64,000 nt of DNA from Adiantum capillus-veneris. Its lineage: Eukaryota; Streptophyta; Polypodiopsida; Polypodiales; Pteridaceae. The DNA lies in NCBI GenBank assembly GCA_014529385.2, contig CM043944.1, positions 63,452,248-63,516,247 of the forward strand. The letters are read 5' to 3'. The notes under the pieces were generated by a model. It was not told the origin of the DNA and made no database searches. It saw only the letters and a list, made by a program, of their open reading frames with translations. Position 1 is the first letter of the stretch. Each line of letters starts with the position of its first letter. The translations under genes were made by a program, and so were the position numbers. Of the stretch, positions 44,356-54,985 are shown piece by piece.

Positions 44356-45202
44356 TTACTCCCAAATGGTTGCCCAATCTGCCATCGTGAGCTTTAGAGT
44401 AGCCTTCCCATTTGTTGGAGCCTTGTGATTGTTATGCCCTTGGGGTAAGAAACGATGGTTGTTTGGATAGGTTACCCTGGACAAGGAATCGGGACTCTCT
44501 GACACCAACGATGGCCCGCAAGTAGGACATGCATTGTGCCCCGATGTGGACAACCCTCCATACATATCATATGGTTAGAGAGATGAGTTAACTAAAGTGA
44601 GCTAAAGGGAGAGAGGGAATGAGGGAAAGAGAGATAGAGGACATGGGGTTACCAAAAATCTCTCCAAGCCCAGGATAGTCATGCATAGGAATGCCTCTCC
44701 ATAACTCCTCCAACTCCTTGATGAGGGGCTCGTGGTTAATGTCAATATTTGACACTTTGTACTTCCCTGGCAGAAGCAAGGAAAGAAGTATATTTCCCTT
44801 CTTGGTTATCTCCCATGGTGGAATATTGTAGTTGACGATCGCCACAGGCCAAGTGCTCCATGAAGTAGACTTAGTGCCAAAGGGGTTGACACTATCACTT
44901 GCTAACCCAAGCCTCAAGTGTCGAGGCTCAAACCCAAACACTGTCCATTGAGTTTTGACGTGCCTCCGTGTAGGTGAATTGGTTGGGACATGCATCATTC
45001 CATCATTTGAGTGATGGTTTGTGTGCCACGTGAGAAGCTCCACGATAGAGCTGCTTTTAAACATGTGTTGGATGCAAGGAATTAGTGGAAAATATCTTAA
45101 TACCTTGCAGGGTAGGTGTGCCCCGCTCACTCCTGTCTTGTATCGTGCCTCCCCGCACACGGGACATGAGGTATCATGTGCATGCTCATTGCGGTATAGC
45201 AT
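44356..45202 (-). pseudogene. CACTA transposase, tnp2 domain
   Basis: 44588-45202 reads MLYRNEHAHDTSCPVCGEAR, LRYFPLIPCIQHMFKSSSIV, HLRLGLASDSVNPFGTKS, VAIVNYNIPPWEITKKGNIL and IKELEELWRGI, the characteristic Transposase_21/tnp2 order. 44356-44565, in another frame, continues with GGLSTSGHNACPTCG and NNHRFLPQGH, the next tnp2 motif. Tnp2 proteins cut and join CACTA ends. The C-terminal half, including further catalytic residues, is missing. Confidence 0.9.
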
Positions 45203-45299
45203 TCAATCATTGATGCACGCATGGATGCGCTCATACTCCATTCCAAGTGTAGTGACATATGATCCAGCTCATCGACGATCTGGTGGCATATGGTGATAT

Positions 45300-46030
45300 T
45301 CTGGCAACATTTTACCCATCAAACTACAATAAACATGCATATTAGTATAATTCCTAGAAGACGACACCATAAAAAAAGAGGGAGAGAGTGTATAAAAGCC
45401 ACATTCCATACATACAGAAGCAGTGCACCGAGACTTGCATTACTCCAACTAAATTTTTCTTGCAAGTTGAGTACTTCCAACGATGCTTGGAGCATCGAGT
45501 ACCATGCACCATCGTAAAGAGGTGTTTGGGCACTTGTCATCAATCTATCCTCCATCTTGGCAGCCCGTTTAGGGCAGGGTTGACAATCCTCCTCGCACAC
45601 GTCGCGCTCATGAGGTAGTAACTCATCACAAATGTCGAACATGTGCTCATCCTCTAACTCAAAGTGCGACAGAGATGCCATAGGAGCTGTCGACGTAGAC
45701 CCAACGGGTGGATTACCATGCGGTGCACCCAAATCGCCCAGTCACTCTTGCCTCTGTGTTTGGCCTTGCGCGTCGGTGCACCACCACCGAACACAGACCA
45801 ATGGGGCACCTCCTCAAGCGATGGGTGAGTCACGCTATCATCTCTCCAAGCGCTTTTCCAAGGATGCCAAAGCCCTTTGTTCTCCACGTGCTCCAAAGAA
45901 ATGCGCCTCAAGCGAGGAATTGCCCTTTTGCACTTGGCGCAAGGACAAGGTAGTTTTTTCCCTGAGCCACCAATCTCGCTCTGGGCCTCCAAGAGGACCA
46001 CGATCATCCCGGTCAATGTCCTGCACACGC
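45300..46030 (-). pseudogene. CACTA transposase N-terminus (transposase-associated domain)
   Basis: 45654-46028 contains GKKLPCPCAKCKRAIPRL and HVENKGLWHPWKSAW, the zinc-binding transposase-associated domain at the N-terminus of tnp2 proteins. 45319-45732 contains the linker to tnp2 (PLYDGAWYSMLQASLEVLNL, FSWSNASLGALL). The parts are in different frames. Confidence 0.8.
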
Positions 46031-46059
46031 GAAAGGTTGTTTATTTAGTCATGAGTCTT

Positions 46060-46986
46060 AAAAAATAAATAATTAGAAAAACACTTAATTCCATTAGAAA
46101 AATTACATATACGATTAAAGTCAAAGGGAATAAATGACAATGAGTGTTAGAATTATTTTTTAACTAAAAAAGATTTTAATAAATTCAATTAATACACAGA
46201 TCCTGACTTGGAGCGGGCTATCTCTTTACGAGAGAAGTACCTCCAGTTGACTGAGGATTTGTTTGGACACTACACTCCGTATAGCAGCTTGTGACCTACG
46301 ATATTTCTCCGCAGACTACACCATGGGGGAGTCAGAGAGGGACTCCTTACCTACAGATCCTCGCACCGACGGCACCACCCTCTACTCTCCCTTCCTATCG
46401 TCCTAGTCCTATTTCATCGCAGGGTCCTACTCTCCTTGCATCACAGGGTCCTATTCCCCTTGCATCGTAGGGTCCTACAGACAACAACGCGAGGCCCACA
46501 CAAAACAAACTCCCATGCACTATGGCTCAGGAGGCAAGAGAGCTTGGAGGGATTATAAAGATTGTAGTTGATGATTTGGTATTGTTACTGCTAACTTAGA
46601 AAAATGTCACTCTCTCTCTCGACCAACCATAGAGATGGTCAAGTATCGAGAGCAACATACAAAATTTGATAGTTGGCGATGGTTGTTCGAAAACAACCAC
46701 ATCTCTCATGAGCAATTCGACACGATGGTTGGACCACTACAAGCGATAAGTTTAAACAAGTAATTTTGTATCAATTGTTTTGAGTTGTGGATAATTGTTT
46801 AATTTAGTTTGGGTTTATGTAGAGTCAAAGTGATTCAACATACGTGCCTCTGGACAACGATGAGGATTAGATAAAAAAGTGTTTTGTCAAAACTTTCGTA
46901 AAGTCCCAATGTGGTGCAATGTATATACAATTAATTACTTTTTATTTGTGACTTTTTTAAATAGTTGATCTTCTACAATTTTAATT
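46060..46986 (+). other. CACTA internal region without a recognised gene
   Basis: On the plus strand, opposite to the transposase, there is a weak gene-like stretch: DPDLERAISLREKYLQLTED (46200-46260) and VKYREQHTKFDSWRWLFE (46634-46690). The latter is followed by a GTAATT...ATGTAG interval of ~64 bases that could be an intron, then QSDSTYVPLDNDED. CACTA elements often carry a second gene, but I recognise no family here. Confidence 0.25.
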
Positions 46987-47083
46987 GTCAAGGTAAAGTA
47001 AATTCGATTTCAGTTCTTCGGTATTTTTTATACTCTTCCAAAAACAATTGATGTTTCATTGTTTTATGCAGGTCAAAAACAAA

Positions 47084-47129
47084 GGTGCTCATCTGGGCCA
47101 CCCAAATTTGGGTAGCCCAAATGAGCACC
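47084..47129. repeat. 46-bp near-perfect palindrome in the CACTA subterminal region
   Basis: Two 23-base arms meet without a spacer (GGTGCTCATCTGGGC... and its inverse) with about three mismatches. Confidence 0.85.
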
Positions 47130-47279
47130 GTTATTTTTGAATTGGCGTGTAGAGATAATAAGCGCGGTAATATTAGTGGCAAAGGTCGTGGTAATAGCAG
47201 TGGTTATTACCGCCCACGCAAATTTTTCTCTCTCCTTTTCCTTTGTTTTTCCGCGGCAATGTTAGCGGTTATAGACAAC

Positions 47280-47292
47280 TCCTCTTATAGTG
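47280..47292 (-). repeat. CACTA terminal end
   Basis: Minus strand CACTATAAGAGGA. The next base outward begins Copia RNase H homology, which fixes the boundary. TTA at 47293-47295 may be one copy of the 3-bp target duplication; the other side is lost. Confidence 0.75.
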
Positions 47293-47299
47293 TTACCAT

Positions 47300-47876
47300 C
47301 CTAGTGATGAGGATTTTTCGCTACTTGAGTGGCACTTTACATCTTGGCTTGTTTTTTCCCAAGGGGAGATCATTGATGCCATATTTACATGCTTTTTTGG
47401 ACTCATATTGGGCTGGTGGTTTTGACACGAAAGTTTCCACAAGCGGTTTTTCTTTCATGCTCGGAAGTTCATGTATCTCATGGTTGAGCAAGAAAAAACC
47501 TATTGTGGCCACTTCTAGTTGTGAGGCTGACTACAAGATAGTCTTCACAACTACGGTTGAGTGTGTATGGCTCAGATTCCTTATGGCTAATTTAGGTGTT
47601 GGAGAGGACACTTCCAACACTATCTACACTAATAGTGAGAGCACGTTGGTGGTTTTGAGGAACCTAGTTTTTCATGCTCGCACAAAGCACATTGAGGTGC
47701 ATTACCACCATGACAGGGAGAGTCTCTTAGCAGGAGGGATCAGCTTGGCTTATGTTCTAACAAAGGACAACCTTGCAAATATTTTCACAAAGGCATTGTC
47801 TCACGAGAAGTTCAAAGATTTTTGCAAATTAAGCTTTGGACTTTCTCCCCTTTGTGGACTGATCATGTCCTCATAG
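47300..47876 (+). pseudogene. Copia RNase H C-terminal part
   Basis: Open for its whole length: MRIFRYLSGTLHLGLFFPKG, FLDSYWAGGFDTKVSTSG (the normal SD before the tryptophan is now SY, so a catalytic Asp is lost), SWLSKKKPIVATSSCEADYK with the Glu, ARTKHIEVHYHHDRE and NLANIFTKALSHEKF. The frame ends in GLIMSS. The open frame also runs upstream into CACTA sequence to 47085, which is chance. Confidence 0.88.
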
Positions 47877-47944
47877 GGCATGGCACTTCCAGGCTAAACT
47901 CTATGTGCCAACTCTTGTTCACCGCATCACTCCCACGGGGGACT

Positions 47945-48170
47945 TGTTACCATATACATGTGGTAGTGATGTGTGTGAACACATTTAGGAAAGTCATGGC
48001 ACTTTTCCCTCACTAGGAGGTTTTCCTCCCCGTGCATTGTATATATGCCAATCACTCTAGGTCCATCTATCGTTCCATTGCACACTAAGTAATACACTCT
48101 CTATTGAGTGCCTTGAGCTTCCTTTGTCTTCTCCAAGTTGTGTGTGTTTTTTGCAACCCTGATTGCAACA
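47945..48170 (+). repeat. Copia LTR (226 bp)
   Basis: TGTTACCATATACATGTGG to GATTGCAACA, the same length and ends as 30986-31211. No matching target duplication can be tested because the other end is gone. Confidence 0.9.
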
Positions 48171-48199
48171 ATAGTCACATAAATATTAAGTGACCCCTT

Positions 48200-49045
48200 C
48201 GGAGGGATAACTACCACTAGATGCCATCCATTGTTACCTCTACCATCAGTCGCAAGCACCCCTTTCCCACACACACTCAAATAGGTATCATGCATACTTG
48301 ATGGTTTGTACTTTGAGGGATTTTACTGACATTATATAAGGATAGTGGCATATCTATCTTTTGATGGAAATGCTGTGAGAGTAGTAAGATGAAGGAGTAG
48401 AAATGATGCCACAATTGCACCATTGACAGCTTGAGGGAGTTATGTGTACATTTGGACTATAGTATATGGACATGCATATTTTTTGGGCCCTTCTCAATAT
48501 AATATTCATGTTAGGCATTGAATTTGTAGTATATTGTCAATCAATGTGGTTAATAAGAACTAACAAATTGGCTTCTTGTGTTGTGATTGTACCCTCAAAC
48601 TAGATCCTTGCAAGCAACCAAGGGAATGACGGTAATGCAGCTTCATTGTGAGAAGGTGAGTATTAGAGAAGGTGGGGCTTCATCAAACGCCTAGGTGTTG
48701 GTTGATGTGTTGTGAGCCTTTAGGTGCAAAACCAAATATTTGGGCATTGTTTGCAATATAGAATTGATATATCATGAGCCATAAACAGCTGCCTCTCCAC
48801 ATGTGAATTACCAAAACTTTGGATAGAGCCTCTCTTGTTGAGCTTTAAGGACAAGGAGAAAGGTAGATTTTGACCTCTTTTTTCAAAAACAAAAAAACAA
48901 GGGAAAGAGAACATAATAGCTCATTTATCTAATCAAGCATGCATTGCTCTTTTTCTTAAATGATGTCCATTTGGATCTCTTTCTAGTCATAATTCTCCTT
49001 TAAATGTGATGTGTTTTTTACGTTATTTTGTGGACTTTGTAGGGT
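48200..49045. repeat. Interspersed repeat R, copy 2 (uninterrupted)
   Basis: It matches 14940-15561 joined to 22863-22980. At the chromovirus site this copy reads AATCAAGCATGCATTGCTC where copy 1 has AAACAAGAATAT|ATTACTC, so it represents the empty site. It carries an extra ~180 bases near 48540-48720. Confidence 0.8.
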
Positions 49046-49059
49046 GCTGATAAAAGGTG

Positions 49060-49815
49060 AGATTATCAATTTGTAAATCTCACTCTAATGTCTTCGCATG
49101 ATAGGTTCTCTCCCCTTAACAAGCAATGGGGGAAACAATGGCTAGAGGCAAGATGGGTGGCGATTGCGAGCAACATATGAACTCCTAGATGGCCATCACG
49201 GATGAATATATTTATTTGGAAGGTCTCATTGGGAGGCATTGCCTACATGTGTAAAGATTCATACTAGAGGGATTGGCTCTGATAGATGTTTGGGATGCAA
49301 AATGGCATGTGAGGACCCCCTCACCTCTTTAAGAAGTGTCTCGCTATTAGTTGCCTTGCAAGGGAAATCTACAAGTGGGTTCAAAGGACCTGGGCAATAG
49401 GGTTCTTTAAGAATGATCTTGTTTTTGGAGGGAGGGTGATGAAAAGCCAAGTTCTGTTGGTCTACACACAAATAGTTAGATTCTTCTACTTTAAGAGAAT
49501 TTGAAAGGCTAGAAACAGTCGGGTGTTTGAGCTATTGTAATTGCTAGATTGAAGAGAGTAAGGATTCAATTGTAGCCTTTCACCAAAAGAAAAACTCGGA
49601 TAAGTGAGTGTGGGCCACCATGGCCGTACTGATAGTCTTGATCCAACATGAGGAGGAGTAGTGGGTGGCCTCTTTATGATACCTAGGACTGTGTCAATGT
49701 AATATGATATCCCTCAAGGGTCAACATTGAGCTCGAGGTCTTTTTTGTTTTTTCGAGAATTCAATACACCCACTTACTATTGTGAGTTTGGAAAAAAATA
49801 AAAATAAAACTCTCC
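49060..49815 (+). pseudogene. LINE C-terminal fragment (zf-RVT) with tail
   Basis: This is the plus-strand counterpart of 11090-11660: CTCTCCCCTTAACAAGCAATGG, then IFIWKVSLGGIAYMC, then SDRCLGCKMACEDPLT in broken frames. It runs on to a GAAAAAAATAAAAATAAAAC stretch at ~49792-49811 that may be the A-rich 3' tail of the LINE. Confidence 0.7.
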
Positions 49816-49913
49816 AAGGATATGGAATCCCCCATTATCATCCTAGTGAGATGAGGATTTGTTAGGTCCACACAACATTGCCTTTCGTATTCAACAAAAA
49901 ACAACAAAAGGAA

Positions 49914-50608
49914 AATTTGTACACCGGTTAGTATTTATGGCCATTGGTTAGAGGATCCTTGTTCGGTATTTATGATTGCTTACTGAAAAGCAGGGTAGTG
50001 GGTAACTTGGGTATAAAGACAATTTAGTCTCGGACTCGGTTTTGTCAATTGCTAACGTTGGGAAGGAGAAACTGATCAACATATTATTGTGGTGAGGATC
50101 TCTATTACAAATATTTACTATGATCTAGATTGAGGCATTAGAGGGAAAAGCAAGACCACTACTAGTGGGGACTCGAGGGATGCAATGGCACCAAGAATGG
50201 CACCCACGATTGAACTTTTATGTGCTGCCACTCATTTTCAAGGTCCTGCTCTTGAACTTTTGATTTGCTGTCCAACACTCTTTTTGCCAAAATCTTGAGG
50301 TGCTCATTCACGTTGAATGGCCGCTTATGAATATCAAGACGGCGAGTGGGCTCATACAAGTGGTGGCACTCATTAACGTCCGTCGCCTACTATCGGCGGC
50401 GCATGAATCATTAGTTTGGGCTAGTCAGCCACTCAACTTGTTTGTGAGAAACAGTGCTCGGGAAAAGTGTCTCATGTTGCAATAATGCCGGATAGGAACC
50501 GGAGGAAAAACAAACAAATATTCCACCTAAAATTTAAGCAAAAGAGGAGTTAGAATTTATATAGTTTCCTCTTTGGAAAAGGAAGAGAAGGAATTGCACA
50601 TACGCTTA
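49914..50608. repeat. 0.7 kb duplicated segment, copy A
   Basis: About 95% identical by eye to 53643-54327, in the same orientation, 3.7 kb apart. On the minus strand both copies keep a frame (50162-50359 here) reading YEPTRRLDIHKRPFNVNEHL and VQEQDLENEWQHIKVQ. The two copies differ there mostly by conservative changes and one in-frame 3-base indel, as if it once encoded protein. I do not recognise the family. Confidence 0.85.
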
Positions 50609-50639
50609 ATTCCCACAAGTGGAGAAGGAAGAGAAGAGA

Positions 50640-52348
50640 AGGATATTCCGATCAATGCCCACAAGTGGAGAACAATGTAAAATCCAAAGTGCACAAGAAA
50701 GGCAAGCCCTCATATACAATACATGGAAAAAATGCACAATGTAATGGTTGACTATGCAGAACATGGTGTAGCAAGGACTTGCAAGACAAGGTTGTGGAAA
50801 TTTTTTGATGCAATATTAAAGTATTGTGAGCTCAATACAAAGACCATTTTTTATTGTACATCTTTTCAAGAGGCTTTGGAGACCTTCCATAATTCTTTCA
50901 TCTCTGTGTGGATGATTGAGCACATCACTCACTACATATAATGTTAATATTTTTTTGATATTAACAATAACTATTTTCTCACAAAGATTGTGTTGGAGTT
51001 CTTTGCAATACATTATATGTAACCATTATGTCTTGGTTTTCTAGGCAATATGGAAGCTTGGCAACCTTGTTTACACAAGTCAGGGAGAAAACTCACTACC
51101 AAGCTTGTAGACATTTTAACCGCACGTGCCATGGAGGTGGTTGAGACAAAGTAAATAGCTCAAAGGAGCTACATCAATAAACCCATCAAAACTTATACAT
51201 AGGTCACATAGTAAGGAACAAGCCAAAGAAAGTCACATTGTCCTTGCAATGTGGTTAGCAAGCAAAGATCAAAGAAAGGAAATATGGGAGGAATCATCTT
51301 CAACAATAGGACTTGCAGAGACACTTCTTTAAAAGAAATGTGTGGAAAGAGTTTGGACAACACCATTTTCAATTTTCTAAGAGATCATAAAGATATCAAG
51401 TCCCCATTGGAAACTATTTGTACCATCCAGGCTCAATGTAGTCTCACATTTTGTAATATAAATGGTTTTGCATCAAACAAAATGTAGGCTCGATGTAGTC
51501 TCACATTTTTTAATATAAATGGTTTTGCATCAAACAAAATAAATGACTTAAAAATTTTGCAAGAAATAAGAATCCATTTGCAACATTAAAAATATAAATT
51601 AGATGTTTTTTAGTCATCAAGAAATTCTACAAAATATCTTGGCCATTTGGCCTTATGTGAGGATCCTCTTCCTCTTGTTTTGGCACATAGAATTTGGGTA
51701 GTATTCTATCAATGTCTCCTTACATACGGGGCATTTAACCTATATGAGGAACAGTTAACTGCTTATTACAAAACAAGCATCCTTATCATACTCTAATAAC
51801 ATTGTTCGTTCTATACATGCTACGCCATTTCCAATGTTGCTTCCTTGTCGAAAAGCATGAATTTGTCTGCATTCCACCTAATGATGGCCCCCCTCACATA
51901 TGTTTAAAGGGTCGTCAACATCGTCAGATCTTAGTATTACCATTGAAGGAAGAAAATTGGAAGATAAGAAATTTTGGATAGACTAAATTCTTCAATTATT
52001 GTCTAAGGGAGGAATTCTTCCCTGAGTATCCCTAGACTTGCTTGTAGGGACAAGGAATGAGCTTATTACTCCACACAATAAGCTACAATTGATACATAAG
52101 AAAAAGAGTGCCAACACCATTGTAACATTGGAAGGGGGGAAGAAAAAGACACTCAACAACACACCCACACCTCTCTATAGCCCAAGTGGAATTAAAACAC
52201 ACCAATCCTCTAAAAACAAAACAGCAAATAGGAAACCTTCACTGCAGACACTCGTTTGCACACAGTCAATCCCACAGTCATACACAAAATCACAACTTAC
52301 TACATTCTAATAATCTTGATTGCTTCCCAGTTGTCAAACACACACATT

Positions 52349-52349
<1 letters not shown>
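50640..52349. other. Unassigned region with a 57-bp tandem duplication
   Basis: A segment around GTAGTCTCACATTTTGTAATA is repeated at about 51435-51484 and 51492-51541. Short plus-strand frames (50723-50941, 51251-51487) have no recognised domain. Confidence 0.55.

Positions 52350-52390
<41 letters not shown>
52350..52390. repeat. (CT)n microsatellite, ~41 bp
   Basis: An uninterrupted CT run that grades into TTTCTTTCTCT. Confidence 0.95.
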
Positions 52391-52396
<6 letters not shown>

Positions 52397-52439
52397 CTCT
52401 GGACAAACTATTTTTCTATATTACAATTTTATATTACAT

Positions 52440-53640
52440 CTTTAAGACCCTCAGAGAGCGTCTATATATCTCCTCATTTGCATCTGCATCGATTGAGGCA
52501 TTGACACAAAACCTTCCAAAAGTTTATTTTTCATGAGTCCCCAAGGCAATCTAGTGCCTTGATCCCAAACATCAAAGATACATGCATTCCTTATTTGCCA
52601 ATTAAACAAAAGCATACATATCTTGAAACGCATAATACAAGTGTCCAAACCAGCATCCGTAGATTGGACAAGACCAAATCTACATTTGAATTTGGTAATC
52701 TTAATCTACCAACAAATCATGCAATAATCTTACAAAGTTTTCCATCACAATTTTACCACTCTACAATCAAAAAATAGATGTTGCATAGATTCTATTTTAT
52801 TGCATCTAGTACACATGCCATTCATTTCATTTTTCCTCGCTAAAAGTTCCCCAATAGGTAGTGCTCTACTGATGATCCTCCAAAGAAATACTTTAGGTTT
52901 GACTGAGCAATGCATTTTCCAAATACAATGAAATATTTGTAGCCACCAATGTTGACTTTTATTCATTTCCGATATTCTGTTACATCGTCCATACATATAC
53001 TAGAATCAGTCAATAACAGTTGATAGAAGGTACTGGTAGGGGATGTTCTGCAGTTCCCTGTCTTTGAACCTTTGAGTTGAATTTTGTTACAAGGAATATG
53101 AAGGTTGAACACAGGTATCAAGAAGTCCCCATGGAATCCTCAATCCATTTTCCAATTTGTACATCTCTTGGCAACCAAAAGATCCACCAACTGGCTATTG
53201 AAGTCTCAATGGCACTGACATCTCTTTTGAAAAGAACAAGAGATTTTCTCCCCATCAACAAAGGAGGAGGTTAACTCCCAAAGTATGATTCCATGCCGAA
53301 CAAATTACCCATATATATGGCTCTACCTACCCACACCAATTTAGAAAGAATATTTTTCCAAGAAAAAATGAGCATATTGCTAGTCAAACCGCACAGTTTC
53401 AATGGTGTTGTAGTGAATAATTTATCTTGTTAACACATATCCCAAGAGCCATGAAAAAACACTATGGATTTACCAATAAAAAATCCCAACAGCCTAGACC
53501 GACATTTATCTAAGTTCAGCAGGTGCTTGATAAAAGTCTCCCTTCTTACAAGCGAGCATATTTCCAGATTCAATATCCCAAGACCTCTCAAGACCTCCAA
53601 AGCATACATATCTTGAAAAGCATAATACAAGTGTCCAAAA
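52440..53640 (-). pseudogene. LINE C-terminal region (zf-RVT), second family
   Basis: 53430-53630 reads LEVLRGLGILNLEICSLVRR and FIKHLLNLDKCRSRL, the segment following RT in plant LINEs. 52745-52996 is the zf-RVT domain (MHCSVKPKVFLWRIISRALP, MCTRCNKIESMQHLFFDC), with its CX2C...HX..C ligands. The last part is KIRNACIFDVWDQG. Stops between them show decay. The sequence differs from the LINE at 11-12.6 kb. Confidence 0.85.
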
Positions 53641-53642
53641 CC

Positions 53643-54327
53643 AATTTGTACACCGGTTAGTATTTATGGCCATTGGTTAGAGGATTCTTGTTCGGTATTT
53701 ATGATTGCTTTTGCTGAAAGGCAGGGTAGTGGGTAACTTGGGTATAAAAACAAATAAGTCTCGGACTCAGTTGTGTAAATTGCTAACGTTGAGAAGGAGA
53801 GACTGATCAACATATTATTGTGGCGAGTATCTCTATTACAAATACCTTACTATGATCTAGATTGAGGCATTAGAGGAAAAAGCAAGACCACTACTAGCGG
53901 GGACTTGAGGGATGCAACGGCACCAAGAATGGACCCCACGCTTGAACTTTTATGTGCTGCCACTCATTTTCAAGGTCCTGCTCTTGAACTTTTGATTTGC
54001 TGTCCGACAACGCTCTTTTTGCCAAAATCTTGAGGTGCTCATTCAGGTTGAATGGCCGCTTATGAATATCAAGATGGCGAGTGGGCTCGTACAAGTGGTG
54101 GCACTCATGAACGTCCGTCGCCTACTACCGGTGGCGCATGAAGCATTAGTCTTGGCTAATCGATCACTCAACTTGTTTGTGAGAAACAGTGCTTGGGAAA
54201 AGTGTCTCGGATAGGAAGCAGAGGAAAAACAAACAAATATTCCACCTAAAACTTAAGCAAAAGAGGAGTTGAAATCTATATAGTTTCCTCTTTGGAAAAG
54301 GAAGAGAAGGAATTGCGCGTACGCTTA
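53643..54327. repeat. 0.7 kb duplicated segment, copy B
   Basis: Partner of 49914-50608. Its left edge abuts a 43-base copy of LINE sequence, and its right edge falls at the TATA box of the reading frame at 54439. The minus-strand frame 53894-54094 reads YEPTRHLDIHKRPFNLNEHL, then ALSDSKSKVQEQDLENEW. Confidence 0.85.
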
Positions 54328-54333
54328 TATAAA
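54326..54333 (+). promoter_or_regulatory. TATA box of the 54439 frame
   Basis: TATATAAA, 106 bases before the ATG and followed by GC-richer sequence. The spacing suits a plant core promoter with a ~75-base 5' UTR. Duplication copy A has TTAATTCC at this position and no TATA box. Confidence 0.5.
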
Positions 54334-54438
54334 GGGGAATGGGGCTGAGGGTTCATGGCATAATTACCAGTTGAAATTCACGAAAACGAAGAGCAGAAAG
54401 GAGGTGCTGCTGCGAGATCAGATCAGGAGTGCAAAAAT

Positions 54439-54735
54439 ATGACGAAGTGCGCTCGTGCAGGAACCTGCGCATGCGCCAGCGTGCAACAGCTACTGGTTTT
54501 AGGTGCCGTAGTGATATTGGCGATGATGGGATCATCATTAATGCAGGTAGCGGAGGCAAGCAGAATATCGATTCCAGCGTTAAGAGATGATCCTGGCAGC
54601 AAGGTGCTGCACTTGGAGGCGGAGCTGTTGCAGGACGTGTTGTGCATCCAGGTGGTACAGAGGGACCTGCACTTCTCCCATCCTAATAGCGTGGCCAGCG
54701 TCGTCAACAACTGCGGTAAGGTGCAGCGTGAGTGA
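54439..54735 (+). CDS. Small secreted-type protein, family not recognised
   Basis: This is the best candidate for a non-transposon gene. The 98-residue frame begins MTKCARAGTCACASVQQ, followed by a hydrophobic run (LLVLGAVVILAMMGSSLM) and a small-residue cleavage-like site (VAEAS), as in a signal peptide. Then comes a mixed charged part ending NNCGKVQRE-stop. In the next frame the coding-like sequence continues without break (SDVVLACLEPQWMQALVDPA, VLGNGQCFLAPGQTINPG) to about 54985. So either one base is gained or lost near 54725, or GTAAGG at 54716 is a splice donor. GC content is clearly higher than around it. A TATA box lies 106 bases upstream. I cannot assign a function. Confidence 0.45.
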   Translation: MTKCARAGTCACASVQQLLVLGAVVILAMMGSSLMQVAEASRISIPALRDDPGSKVLHLEAELLQDVLCIQVVQRDLHFSHPNSVASVVNNCGKVQRE

Positions 54736-54985
54736 CGTCGTGCTGGCGTGCTTGGAGCCCCAGTGGATGCAGGCGCTGGTGGACCCAGCCATGCTCACCG
54801 TCCTGGGAAATGGTCAATGCTTTCTGGCCCCCGGCCAGACGATTAACCCTGGTTCCGACATTGAGTCCAATCCCCACCTCTTCCTCTTTCTCCACTCTCC
54901 GTCACCTTCCATTGCCCTTAAATTAAGGGTTTTCCAACTTTTTGGGGCCGTAGCCGCCGATGTCTTGATGGTTATTGTGTCTTAG

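Larger units (their letters stand above)
44330..47292 (-). mobile_element. CACTA (En/Spm) DNA transposon, partial
   Basis: On the minus strand it begins CACTATAAGAGGAGTTGTC at 47292 and has subterminal repeats (GCGGTAAT, GGTAATA...TTATTACC) at 47140-47280. It then encodes a transposase-associated domain and a tnp2 transposase to 44356. The other terminus is missing at the junction with the LINE. Outside the CACTA end, Copia RNase H resumes immediately, showing that it inserted into that gene. Confidence 0.85.
47293..48170 (+). mobile_element. Copia 3' end (RNase H and LTR)
   Basis: The same Copia family as at 31-36 kb, plus strand, starting inside RNase H where the CACTA element inserted and ending with a complete 226-bp LTR. 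The missing 5' part would have lain beyond the CACTA element. Confidence 0.9.

Noticed and set aside
47085-47299. N-terminal 70 residues of the long frame ending at 47876 as part of a Copia protein
   Set aside because: This part is CACTA subterminal sequence and palindrome; Copia homology begins only after 47293.
49914-50608. Duplicated segment as a pair of solo LTRs (TGTACACC...GCACA)
   Set aside because: Copy B does not keep the CA end, neither copy has a target duplication, and similarity extends past the supposed TG end.
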